From positions 13,524,566-13,584,565 of the forward strand of contig NC_064035.1 in assembly GCF_932526225.1 (NCBI RefSeq): a stretch of 60,000 nucleotides of DNA, given 5' to 3'. Shown in pieces: positions 1 through 10,231 of this stretch. The position numbers and the translations under genes are program-made. This DNA comes from Nematostella vectensis. Taxonomy: Eukaryota > Cnidaria > Anthozoa > Actiniaria > Edwardsiidae. Positions within the stretch are counted from its first letter, which is position 1. Each line of letters begins with the position of its first letter. The notes beneath the pieces are model-generated. The model was not told the origin of the DNA. It did not search any database and saw nothing but the letters and a program-made list of their open reading frames with translations.

Positions 1-950
1 CAAGACCGGGTAGGCCAGAATAGCGGATCTGTTACCAAGTACCATGGTTACAAAGACCAAGTAGGCCAGAATAGCGGAACTGTTACCAAGTTACCATGGT
101 CAACAAGACCAAGTAGGCCAGAATAGCGGAACTGTTACCAAGTTACCATGGTCAACAAGACCTGGTAGGCCAGAATAGCGGATCTGTTACCAAGTTACCA
201 TGGTCAACAAGACCAAGTAGGCCAGAATAGCGGAACTGTTACCAAGTTACCATGGTCAACAATACCAAGTAGGCCAGAAAAGCGGAACTGTTAACAAGTT
301 ACCATGGTCAACAAGACCAAGTAGGCCAGAATAGCGGATATGTTACCAAGTACCATAGTCAACAAGACCGGGTAGGCCAAAATAGCGGATCTGTTACCAA
401 GTTACCATGGTCAACAAGACCAAGTAGGCCAGAATAGCGGATCTGTTACTAAATACCATGATCATCGAGACCAGGTAGGCCAGAATAGCGGATCTGTTAC
501 CAAGTTACCATGGTCAACAAGACCTGGTAGGCCAGAATAGCGGATCTGTTACCAAGTTACCATGGTCAACAAGACCAAGTAGGCCAGAATAGCGGAAATG
601 TTACCAAGTTACCATGGTCAACAATACCAAGTAGGCCAGAAAAGCGGAACTGTTACCAAGTTACCATGGTCAACAAGACCAAGTAGGCCAGAATAGCGGA
701 TATGTTACCAAGTACCATAGTCAACAAGACCGGGTAGGCCAGAATAGCGGATCTGTTACTAAATACCATGATCATCAAGACCAGGTAGGCCAGAATAGCG
801 AATCTGTTACCAAGTACCATGGTTACAAAGACCTGGTAGGCCAGAATGGCGGATCTGTTACAAGGCAACCATTACCCAGACCAGGTAGGTCAGAATAGAT
901 GGCCCCCTACAAATCACCATGGTAAACAAGACCAGGTAGGCCAGCATATT
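1..950. repeat. 52-bp minisatellite, about 18 copies
   Basis: An imperfect tandem repeat of about 52 bp runs from the left edge to about 950. The recurring core includes GTAGGCCAGAATAGCGGA and GTTACCAAGTTACCATGG. Units drift in sequence toward the right end. Open frames through it are repeat artefacts. It probably lies in an intron of the GPS-domain gene whose exons begin at 3165, or upstream of that gene. Confidence 0.9.
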
Positions 951-995
951 ACCAAGTAACAAGGTCCCCAAGACCAAGAATTTCGCCACCTACTA

Positions 996-1240
996 CACCC
1001 TTTGCTGTTCATTACCAGGAAATCTACATTCATTTGCGGCAATTTACGATAAATAACGCGAATATACATTCATTTTCGTCATAAAGCGCTCATTTGCGTG
1101 AACACAAATTTCATTAGCGATATTTACATCGCCAGTAACATTCAATCGCAAAGATCGACAGTCATTCGCGCCTTTCGTCATTCAAAGGCGAAAAATGTAC
1201 TTTAATCTGCGTGTTTATTCGATCATTAACAAAAAATCTA
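996..1240 (+). repeat. Left terminal inverted repeat of the mariner-type element
   Basis: This arm is matched in inverted orientation by 2890-3135 with only scattered mismatches. Short words such as ATTCATTTGCG, and variants of it, recur within the arm, so it may hold several transposase-binding sites. That last point is inference. Confidence 0.9.
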
Positions 1241-1597
1241 TAGACAAATGTGCGAATTGACAGTCATATGAATTTAACTTATATTTATTAGTGTTTATTG
1301 ACATCTTTAACAAAAAAAGTGATGTCAATTGAATTTATAGACAACCATTTATATGGACATGACGTAAATTAGTGCGATTATACAAACATTTTATACAAAC
1401 GTTCTTCGCATTCATTAACCAAAAATCTTTTTTCAATAAAACAATAGATAATTTGAGTATTTTTTCTTTTACCAAACTAGATATTTTATAAGTTTTCGCA
1501 TTCTGACAAAAGGTTATGCAACCCTTTCCAAACAAATAACGGTATAAATGTAGACAACATTGTACAGATTTTTCTGTTCGGCGATACTGTACAGTTC

Positions 1598-2656
1598 GTG
1601 CCATTGTTCAGTACCGTTGCAATGCCTCCAAGAAATAGAATCCCCTTTGAGCACCGCGAGCGAATTATACGATCATTCGAAGATGAAGAGGAAGATTATC
1701 TCCTGGTGGCGGACACATTGGGGGTCAACCCTTCCACAGCCCGTGGTGTCGTTGCTAGATACATACGAGAAGGGAGAATTGAAGAAAGACCACGAGGTGG
1801 AAGAAATAACGTAAGAGTAGATGACGAGATGAGAGACTGCCTTCTTACTCTCAGCCGTATCAATCAAGAACTAAGAAGGCGACTGCCTTTGAAACCAAGG
1901 ATTCACGACCGCACGGTAGCGAGAACGCTAGATGGCATGTTGTTCCGTGTAAAGCTGGCAAGGCCCCTCCCAGCGGAAAGGAACAGACCTGACGTTCTAC
2001 AGAAGAGAGTAGACTACGGCAACTGGTTCATGAACCGTGGTGTCGTGCATCATTCGGTCTTTGTAGATGAATGCGGCTACAATATCTGGACCGCAAGAAG
2101 TCACGGGAGGGCGAGACAAGGAGAGCGAGCCTATAGACAGGTCTTCGGGCAGCGTGGGAGGAACATTACCGTAACAATGGCAATATCACCAATCAATGGT
2201 CTTGTATTCCACTCGGCAATTATTGGTGGCATGAACGCACAGCGGTTCAGCGACTTTCTTACGCAGGCTAGACTTAACCTCGACCCAGACGAGATGGTGA
2301 TATTTATTTACGATGGAGCGCCACCACATCGCAACCCTGCCATACCCGGGCCAAATACAGAGCTGAAAATGCTACCACCCTACAGCCCCTTTTTGAACAT
2401 TGTGGAGCAGGCAATAAGCTCTCTTAAAGCGGCTATAAAAGCTGACATCTCAAGGCCAGAAGTACAAGCCCAGATGGGAGATAGGGGTGCGGCTAGAGAC
2501 CAAGGCCTTGCATTGGGAGTTTTCCGTACGCGTTTGCTTTTGCAAGCTTTGCAGCGCAATACTGGTACTATAACCCCTGCTAAATGCGCTCAGTGGTACC
2601 GATTCATGCAAACATATTTACCACAATGTCTGAATGGAGAGGTGATCGAGGGCTAA
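1598..2656 (+). CDS. Tc1/mariner-superfamily transposase (DDE)
   Basis: A 352-codon intronless frame. The N-terminal ~70 residues look like a paired-type helix-turn-helix (RIIRSFEDEEEDYLLVADTL, then GVNPSTARGVVARY), followed by a basic linker. The catalytic core shows the first Asp in VFVDECGYNIW, the second in FIYDGAPPH and the Glu in LPPYSPFLNIVEQ. By my count 30 residues separate the second Asp from the Glu; canonical Tc1 has 34. A second ATG at 1622 could be the real start, giving 344 residues. The protein should cut and rejoin the element at its inverted repeats. No stop or frameshift is visible, so it may be functional. Confidence 0.92.
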   Translation: MPLFSTVAMPPRNRIPFEHRERIIRSFEDEEEDYLLVADTLGVNPSTARGVVARYIREGRIEERPRGGRNNVRVDDEMRDCLLTLSRINQELRRRLPLKPRIHDRTVARTLDGMLFRVKLARPLPAERNRPDVLQKRVDYGNWFMNRGVVHHSVFVDECGYNIWTARSHGRARQGERAYRQVFGQRGRNITVTMAISPINGLVFHSAIIGGMNAQRFSDFLTQARLNLDPDEMVIFIYDGAPPHRNPAIPGPNTELKMLPPYSPFLNIVEQAISSLKAAIKADISRPEVQAQMGDRGAARDQGLALGVFRTRLLLQALQRNTGTITPAKCAQWYRFMQTYLPQCLNGEVIEG

Positions 2657-2889
2657 TGCAAAGTGCAGCGAAATGCTCTATGTAGAACTTTAACATGACT
2701 CACCGTTATTGAAAATATATTTTTCGTTATTGAATGTAAAGAACGCGCAAATGCTTGTATAAACCCAGTAATGTATATCATATTCGCGTGAATGACTGTC
2801 TATAAATGCTATTGAATTTCACTCTTTGTTATAAAGATGTTAATAAATATGTGTTGCACGCAGTTGACTGTCAATTCGCCTAATTGTTT

Positions 2890-3135
2890 ATCTTTTTTTT
2901 GTTAATGGTTGAATGAAAACGCAGATGAAAGTATATTTTTCGCCTTTGAATGACGAAAGGCGCGAATGACTGTCGATTTTTGCGATTGAATGTTACAGGC
3001 GATGTAAATATCGCTAATGAAATTTGTGTTCACGCAAATGAGTGCTTTATGACGAAAATGAATGTATATTCGCGTTATTGATCGTATATTGCCGCAAATG
3101 AATGCACATTTCCTGGTAATGAACAGCAAAAGGTG
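2890..3135 (-). repeat. Right terminal inverted repeat of the mariner-type element
   Basis: Inverted partner of 996-1240. Its outer end GGTG is followed by the TA target duplicate at 3136-3137. Just beyond it lie the pyrimidine tract and AG of a host splice acceptor (AG at 3163-3164). Confidence 0.9.
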
Positions 3136-3164
3136 TAGAAATTTATTTTTCTTGTTGTTTCCAG

Positions 3165-6100
3165 CGGTAATGCCAGCAGGCTCAACAGCGACGCGCTGTC
3201 AGTAAGCACCTCCCCTTCACTCGGAACTGTCATTCAACCGCCAGTCAAGATAGTGCTCGCCCATCTTAACGTAAGTGAATCTGCTACGTTAGGCATTGTC
3301 TCTAATTGGCCCTAATCTAGTTGTTCTTCTATACTTTGCAGAATGATCTAGGCAAATATGAACAGAAATGCGTGTTTTGGTAAGTGCCAACGTAATATTG
3401 ACTCTACGGCATATTGTGAGCATTGCGCCTGTTTATCGTTTGACTTGCTTTTCCAGGTCTGAGTCAGGACGTTGGTCTAGACGAGGTTGCTCCATAGTCG
3501 AATCTAACTTGACCCACACAACATGTACGTGTTCGCACATGAGCACCTTCGCACTGATCGCCGACACATCCAAGATCAAGGTATCAGTTCTTCTTTGGTT
3601 ACAAAACGATAAGCATAACTACTCGAGTCATAGTAGTAGAACAACAGCCCCACAATAACACAATATCAAGTAACTATAAGAGCAATAGCCAATTACTGAA
3701 ACTGCCTTGATAGACTCTCAAATACTGGACGAATGTTGCCCTCACACGCCGAATAACCTTAAGATACTGTAACAATATCGACCGAATAACCCTGACATAC
3801 TGAACCGACTAACTCTGACATACCGATGTATGATTCTAGTCTCTTTTGGTGCAGAAAGACCTACCTGTGGCCCGCCCCCCGCTTGTCCCTCCCCAAACAG
3901 ACGATGGCAACATTATCCTCTACGTTCTACTATCTCTCCTGGCGCTTCTTGTTCTCGTGTTTGTCATCTTGGCCGCTGTATTCTTTTCCTGGAGGTAAGC
4001 TGTAGTTACTGAATGCATACATATTTGTTGGCAACAGCAAATACAAGGTGGAGGGAATGCTGATTTCCATGATGGGCGTGCTTAACAGAGTTTACGAGCT
4101 GAAACTAGACCCTGCGCGCAGGGTTGACTGGGATACCTGAGATCTGCAACTTGTTTGTGTGACATGTATGACATGAAGGATTATACTGCCTACTTTGGAT
4201 ATAATAAAACAATATATATAATTTTGTTTTTTATTGTAAATGCCATATCACAGCACTGATTCGGGCAAGAAAGGTAAGAGCATCATCTCTTCAGGTGTGG
4301 GGTGGACTCGAGGTGTGCTCCATGAAAGTAGACAGGGCTGATTGTCCTATCTTCAAATACTATCCCCACATCAGTGTTAGCACCGAAATAAGATTAAGGA
4401 AAGCTGAGAATGTTTTAAAATTGTTATTTCTTAAACATTTCTTTGGTTCACTGCCCTCAATGTGCCATCACTTAGGGGTAAAGTAAGTCCTATTGTACTA
4501 ACAATATAATTTTATTGAAATGTATTATTTTATTTATGTAAGTTACAAGTAAACAACAACATTTATTTATTTTGAAGTCAAATGAGAGGGCTATAGAATA
4601 TCCAGACTTGATTGAAATTTATAGGGCATAAACATATTTTCAAGATCAACAACACTACAAAAAATATTACAAATCTCTAGATTTTATTGAAAATGTTCCA
4701 TAAAAATAAAATGACATTCAATGAGGAATAAAGGTATTTCAGGGAAATAATAAAACTTAAGCTTATCTAAAGGAAGCACCAAAGTACCAAAATAATTTTC
4801 ATAGATTTAAGTACATATTTTACACTTACATGACTTACAACACCTATGCTGTACTTTATTAAAATCGACATGGTTAAAATGATGAGATTCAATGAGAGAG
4901 ATCAATATATTTTATAGTAAGAAAATGAAATTCATCTTAGGGTAGCCGGTCAAGTGTCCAATGTAAAGTAGATTAATCGACAAAGCGATTTGTAGGAGAC
5001 GATTTCCATCAATTGATTTCCATCGATTTCCATCAAACTGCTTCCACTTCAAAATAGATTAAGCAATCAAGGTAAATACCTCGAGTCCATTCATGAGTGT
5101 CCAGAGCACATTTATTTACGTCTTGAAGTAAGCTGTATGAGTCTAAAGCAGGCAGCACATAATTCTTATCTTGAGCCGCGTGTCTCGCACTCGGGTCGCA
5201 AATGTAAACACGAGTAGATACAGCGAAATCAATCCAACCTGAGATGATTTTCCAAAATAACTTGGTAGAAATTGAGGCTATGGTTAAATATGCAGTTATT
5301 AAATCGCGAATCGGGCCTTCAACTGCACAAACAACATGGATCTGAGAGTTGGAATCTCAAATTCAAGATGGCGGCCATGACACAGTTTTAAATTATGCAA
5401 AAGTTTTTGGAAACTAAGCGTTGCGATGACGCAGGACAGTAGGCTAGATACGTCGTGTAAGAAAAAGGCTTTAGTAAGGTCGCAATCAATACACTAAAAT
5501 AAGAAGTATCGCCTGTGGCGCAAGGGTTCTTGGGAATTGCATTGTGCAAATCGCGAGACGACAGAAAAAAAAACCTGTTGCATTTTATGACTGGTATACC
5601 ACAGGTATCCCAGTAATAGATAGTGAAAGTATAAATAAATTCGAGATCATGCACAATACCGTGTAATCGTGTTCTTGAGGTAGTGTATATGATATACCAA
5701 AAACGGGTTTCTTCAGGGCAGACTCTTCATAGTAAAGATGTAAGTTTGGTAGGGTCGAATACCAGTTATTTTTATTATATACTATACATATAAAACGTAT
5801 AAGAGGTATAGAGTTGAAAGTCGCTTCAAAAAGATCTTGGCGAGTGTGAAACTTTTGCCCCCTAGCTAAAAGTTATTTTTTGATTTTGATAGTGGTAGAT
5901 ACTGATTTTAGCAGGCTCTGTAAGACTTGGCGGTGATAGGCCCAGAGTATGGGCAACCAATAAAACCGTGAACACATAAAATATGTGTGGAATGTTTATT
6001 CGTTTTCTGACGAATCAGACGCGAAAATTCGGACACTTGAATATCTCGCGAGTGATTGGTCGGAACAAGATTCCAAACATATTTTCCGTGTTTTACTGGT

Positions 6101-7945
6101 CGCTTTGTAAATGGTGTAATACTGAGTAGTCTAAGGCATGAGATGTCCCTTGCAGGAGACGGAAAAGGCAAAAGGAGGGGAAAAGCGAAGGCAAAAAAGG
6201 TATTTTAGTATTCTGACATCTCAATTGTTAATAGATCAAGGAAATATGATAACTATCATATGCATATTTTGATATAATGAATATAGCCCTGTTTCTCTAG
6301 GGAAAGAAGCGAGTAAAGAACGCAGCAAACAGGTACGATTTTCAACTCCGGTAGGCCAACATAATTTTATTTCACTTAAAAAAGATACAATAGGCCTCAG
6401 AACATCCCGACATTTTGTCAGAACCCTACTTTTAGTCGGCCGTCTTTCGTGAGAGCAAGAAATGAACGCCGGGGGGAATCCTATTGTATGCAGCCTTAAG
6501 ATCAAATGCAGTCATCTCACAAAACCATTGGGGTTACTTGTTTATAGCACTTTCCTTTTTAGTAGATTCTATGGCAATGATTTTTCTTTGCAACTATTAA
6601 ATAACTTCCAAAAAAGGCAAATAATGACGCTCCAATCTGGGAGTGGATAGTAAAAATGGGAAGTATTGAATAGCTTATTTTTTAATATTGGAAAGGCTGT
6701 TATCAATGGAGGCCTTGCCGAATTTCGCGGCCGCGAAGGATAAGTACGTTCATATCAAGATCTTCCGTCTTAAGGATTTTTGAGAACTTAACAATTAGAG
6801 GTCAAACATTAGATTTACTGGGTTAGGGCGACCCTGGAATGGACCGTGTTAATAACATTTGCTGTTTGTTGTGTCCTCAGAAGCAAAACGCATCATCCGA
6901 CAGCACACTTTCATCAAGCAGAGAAGAGTCTTTTCATAGCACGGGGTCCACAGAGTTTGACGTAAGTTTAGAAGAATTTTTTATTCAAAGCATAACAAAA
7001 AAAAAAATCATATACTGAAATGTACTGATCTTCTTGTGCAGGAAATGCTTGCATCTAGAAGGCGCAATGTCCACCCAGATGAACGAAGGAAGGTACGCAT
7101 GACATTCCCTAGACAGGTCTTTTCCTCTTCTCTCGTGTAGCCCTCGCAGGTCACGTGACCGTCTTGTCTCTCAAGTAGCACTAGCCGGTCAGATGACTTC
7201 TTCGGATCTCGTATAACCCTTTCAGGTCACGTGAATTATTCGTCTCTCGTGTAGCCTTCATAGGTTACATGACTTCCTCGTCTCTCGTGTAGCCCTCGAA
7301 GGTCACATGACTTCCTCGTCTCTCGTGTAGCCCTCGCACGCCACATGACTTCCTCGTCTCTCGTGTAGCCCTCCCAGGTCACATGACTTTTTCGTCTCTC
7401 GTATAACCCTTGCAAGTCACAAGACTTCTTTGTCTCTCGTGTAGCCTTCGCAGGTCAGGTGGCCTCCTCGTCTCTCGTGTAGCCTTCATAGATTACATGA
7501 CTTCCTCGTCTCTCGTGTAGCCCTCGCAGGTCACATGACTTTCCTATCTCTCGTGTAGCCCTCGCAGGTCACACGACTTACTCGTCTTTCGAGTAGCCCT
7601 CGCACGCCACATGACTTCCTTGTCTCTCGTGTAGCCCTCGCACGCCAAATGACTTCCTCGTCTCTCGTGTAGCTCTTGCAGTTCACATGGAATGAGTTAC
7701 ATTTTTCCACTGTTTAGCCCTCAGAAGGATCACCGCGCTGGCAACGCATGCGCAAGAATGCTGAGAATTCCGACGACTTATTGATCAAGGAGAAGTCACT
7801 CCTCCTCTCCGACTATCACCAACCGTATCACTTCCTCAGTAAAGAAGCGAACAAAGGTGATAAAAACAAAGGAAACAAAGGGACCAGTGGCAATATCGAG
7901 GACCCTACGACAACATCACGACAACCCGATCATGCTCAGCGATAG
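3165..7945 (+). CDS. GAIN/GPS-domain single-pass membrane protein, 3' part (long-tail isoform)
   Basis: Nine in-phase exons: 3165-3270, 3342-3379, 3457-3580, 3855-3994, 6156-6199, 6301-6332, 6881-6961, 7042-7092 and 7718-7945 (TAG stop). The first gives the end of a GAIN domain ([11 protein letters not shown]). The next two give a complete GPS motif: CVFW, a Trp, GC, CTC and SHM/STFA. The expected autoproteolysis point is between Met and Ser; Met replaces the usual Leu. Exon 3855-3994 encodes one hydrophobic span ([20 protein letters not shown]). It is followed at once by RRRKRQK, a stop-transfer signal. The tail is then hydrophilic and Ser/Lys-rich, about 145 residues. No further membrane span is seen, so this is not a seven-pass adhesion GPCR as read here. 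The N-terminus lies left of the window. The family beyond GPS is not recognised. Confidence 0.8.
4038..4140 (+). CDS. Alternative short terminal exon of the GPS-domain gene
   Basis: The acceptor TTGGCAACAG precedes a 103-nt exon in phase with the membrane-span exon ending at 3994. It adds 34 residues starting [14 protein letters not shown] and ending RRVDWDT before TGA (4138-4140). An AATAAA follows at 4204-4209. The exon therefore gives a short-tail isoform. The same donor at 3994 also joins exon 6156 in phase to make the 145-residue tail, so the two tails are mutually exclusive. Both junctions are predicted from sequence only. Confidence 0.72.
4204..4209 (+). terminator. AATAAA polyadenylation signal, short isoform
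   Basis: AATAAA lies 64 bases after the short-isoform stop codon and is followed by an AT-rich stretch. Confidence 0.6.
4210..6155. other. Intron of the long isoform; no gene recognised
   Basis: AT-rich unique sequence between the short-tail exon and exon 6156. I see no convincing coding exon, tRNA or mobile-element ends. A short run of GATTTCCATC repeats occurs near 5005-5035. Confidence 0.5.
7120..7690 (+). repeat. 37-38-bp minisatellite filling the last intron of the GPS-domain gene
   Basis: About 15 copies of a unit with the core CTCTCGTGTAGCCCTCGCAGG fill most of intron 7093-7717. Each unit contains TGTAG|CCCTC. This closely resembles the real acceptor of the next exon, TGTTTAG|CCCTCAGAAGG at 7717/7718. 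The array therefore seems to be built from the acceptor region itself. Confidence 0.85.
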
Positions 7946-8175
7946 CCTTATCGTGAGGACGAGTTGGTCGATTGTTACAGCTCGTGGCTCAGTTGCAATG
8001 TCGAGGACCCTACGACAACATCACGACAACCCGATCATGCTCAGCGATAGCCTTATCGTGAGGACGAGAGTTGGTCGATTTAAACAGCTCGTGGCTCAGT
8101 TGCAATGTCGGAGACCCAACGACACCACGACCAGGCCTTATCGTGAGGACGATTGATACAGCTCGTGGCTCGACC
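7888..8175 (+). repeat. 105-bp tandem repeat across the long-isoform stop codon
   Basis: The sequence around ATCGAGGACCCTACGACA recurs at about 7896, 8001 and, diverged, about 8108. The first copy holds the last codons and the TAG stop; later copies lie in the 3' UTR. Copy-number change would alter the UTR, not the reading frame. Confidence 0.85.
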
Positions 8176-8825
8176 TCTCCATGACAAATTATCGAGGACC
8201 CGGGAAAACTCGTTAGTGAAAATTCTATAAAGCAATATAGGAAATTATGCTACGGAAAATATTTTATATAAAAACTTGGTTCAACTAAGTACCGCTCGAA
8301 TTGGGCTGTAATTTTTTTTATACTTTTATACGCATTAGCTAGAATGATCCGTAAGTAGGCGCTGCTAGCCAAAGGTTTAGCTTGAGCAGCCATAAAAAGC
8401 GTAGAAAGAAGTTACAAAGTTAACGAGGAACGTATAATATACAATACTTTAATATTTCTCTTTATAAATACAGGGAGCAGACAATTACTGCTTTTTATAA
8501 ACACGATAATTAGAATACTAATGTACCCAACCCAGCCCTTTATATGATAAAGTAGTACTATCTTTGAAAGATATAAATGTTGAGACTAGAAGGACTAAAC
8601 GAGATTTAGTATGTAAACGAGATTTTATCCATCAGACAAGAATTCTCGTTGTCATCAAACATTTCCTGATAAATTAATGTCTAAATATATGTTACATCAA
8701 CAAATGAAAATCATAAATATTGACTCGAATACGAATCTTCCATAGATTAATAAACATGAAGTTTCAACAATTAACATGGTCATCTAAGGTTATAAAGTTG
8801 CCCCCACGTGTCCGGTTACGTGTTC
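8176..8825. other. Probable 3' UTR and intergenic sequence
   Basis: AT-rich sequence with no gene recognised. A candidate AATAAA for the long GPS isoform lies at 8749-8754. Confidence 0.4.
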
Positions 8826-8852
8826 TTAAACACGAGGTTCCGCTATAAAAGG
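8808..8852 (+). promoter_or_regulatory. E-box pair plus TATA box, rightward
   Basis: CACGTG, a CCGG core and ACGTG lie directly upstream of CTATAAAAGG in the left arm of the inverted repeat. This is a promoter-like order. No downstream gene is recognised, so its function is unproven. Confidence 0.4.
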
Positions 8853-9370
8853 GAAAGCTCCTCCCACCCCCGGGCTCAAGAACAATCATTTATCAATCAG
8901 CCGTCAATGAGTCAACATGCCAGGACAATTGCTCTGAGCGCTAAATTCGAATTTCATATTCTTAACCAAAATAAATATCATTCCTAGAGTTGTCTATCTA
9001 AAAATGTTTTTATCTATCGTAAAATAATGCTATACCAAGCTGTGTGGGCTCTAAAGTACGAGCATTTTCACCAGAGCGCGAGAATTATTTATGCAGGTGC
9101 GCTAGATTATGGATAGCGCAAAATATAAAAATTTTCACCGAAAACGTTAGTGGACAGCAAATAACTAATTCATCAACCTCTTAACACAGCTGTTTTGTTA
9201 CCTGTGCAAAAATAGTTTTATTCAAGACGACTTAGGCTAAGAGATAAACAATATTTTACAGGGGACTTATAATTTGTGACCGCTAGAGTGGCAGTGTTCT
9301 GATTATAATGGCAAATTTGAACCCGGGGGTGGGAGGAGCTTTCCCTTTTATAGCGGAACCTCGTGTTTAA
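8826..9370. repeat. 545-bp element with 54-bp inverted ends, each carrying a TATA box
   Basis: 8826-8879 and 9317-9370 are inverted copies with one mismatch. Each contains CGCTATAAAAGGG followed by a GC-rich run (CTCCCACCCCCGGG). The two TATA boxes point toward each other. AATAAA occurs inside the loop on the + strand near 8970 and on the - strand near 9220. It could be a MITE, or an inverted promoter duplication. I cannot decide from sequence alone. Confidence 0.75.
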
Positions 9371-9410
9371 CATGCACACCGCAGCGTATCACGTGCCCGG
9401 TCACGTGACG
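9340..9410 (-). promoter_or_regulatory. TATA box plus E-box pair, leftward
   Basis: The right arm carries the same TATA box on the - strand. Its upstream side (9390-9409) has CACGTGCCCGGTCACGTGAC, two E-boxes. The second is GTCACGTGAC, a palindrome of the type bound by bHLH-Zip factors. Confidence 0.4.
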
Positions 9411-10231
9411 CGGGCAGGCGCGAGCCACACTAGGTCGAGGCTAAAACGGCGAATCACGTTTAGCCCTGCTTTTATGCAGCTCTCAGGAGGCGAGCCGTAT
9501 CGTGTTCAGTCAAATTAAAACAGTTACTAATAAATATATTTTACACGTAAGAAAGTAATAACGGTAGTTTTGTCAGAACTAAATCTGCTGCTGCCTAATA
9601 AAAAACCTAAAATGAAATCCCCGAGAAGTCCTCTCGTACTACAATAATATACTTTGTCCTTTTCCTAAAATTTGAAAAACCTAAAGATCATTTTTTTAAA
9701 GATTGGACAATACCCATCGCGATGTGATAGATCGGGGCCTTACGGGGCCTTACATCTTCTGCAGTCGACAATGTATAACGTGGACACGAGCAAGGACATT
9801 ACTGGTTATTGTGAGTTTCCATGTTATCTATTATAATTGATTATGAAGTCTTAACTTGACTATAACTTGACTGCATGCCAGCAGAAGAAGCATCCAGCCA
9901 CTTGTCCGCCAAGGTTATAAATCACGTCGGTTAATGTCTAGGCCTTTCAAGAGTGGAACACTGACGGGAAGACCCGTACGACTGCTAGCGACCTTTAGAT
10001 TACTTGTTACTCTTGCGACTGCTTTCGAGTCAGTCTTTATGGAGCTGTTCCATCTACTTAGAGAAGATACCAGTAACGTTTACCTTACCCAGGTATGCGT
10101 CCATACCCAACCCATGAGTATTTACCATCCAGCGACTTCCGAGTAAGCCTTAATGAAGATCTTCCATCTACTTAGAGAGGGTAGCTAGGTACGTGTCTTT
10201 GCGTCCATACCCTACCAAGGACCTTCTATCA
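9371..10231 (-). other. Probable LRP1 3' UTR and flank with an imperfect duplication
   Basis: This stretch lies immediately downstream of the LRP1 stop. An imperfect ~117-bp duplication is visible: TTCCATCTACTTAGAGA at about 10050 and 10165, and GCGTCCATACCC at about 10098 and 10200. I find no clear AATAAA on the - strand before about 9220. Confidence 0.45.

Larger units (their letters stand above)
996..3135 (+). mobile_element. Tc1/mariner (IS630-type) DNA transposon, complete
   Basis: The 2,140-bp element is bounded by TA dinucleotides (994-995 and 3136-3137), the target duplication expected for Tc1/mariner. The outer ends are CACCCTTTGCTG on the left and its complement with one mismatch on the right. 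Inverted similarity runs inward for roughly 240 bp at high identity and then continues in broken form to about 350 bp. One full-length transposase frame lies in the centre. The element looks structurally complete and young. It sits in an intron of the flanking GPS-domain gene. Confidence 0.93.

Noticed and set aside
653-868. 71-residue open frame with internal repeats
   Set aside because: Antisense reading of the 52-bp minisatellite.
3165-3994. Seven-pass adhesion GPCR
   Set aside because: Only one hydrophobic span follows the GPS motif, ended by a strongly basic stop-transfer sequence; no further spans in either set of downstream exons.
9735-9950. Possible small exon near a GTGAGT at 9810
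   Set aside because: No frame, acceptor or protein similarity supports it.
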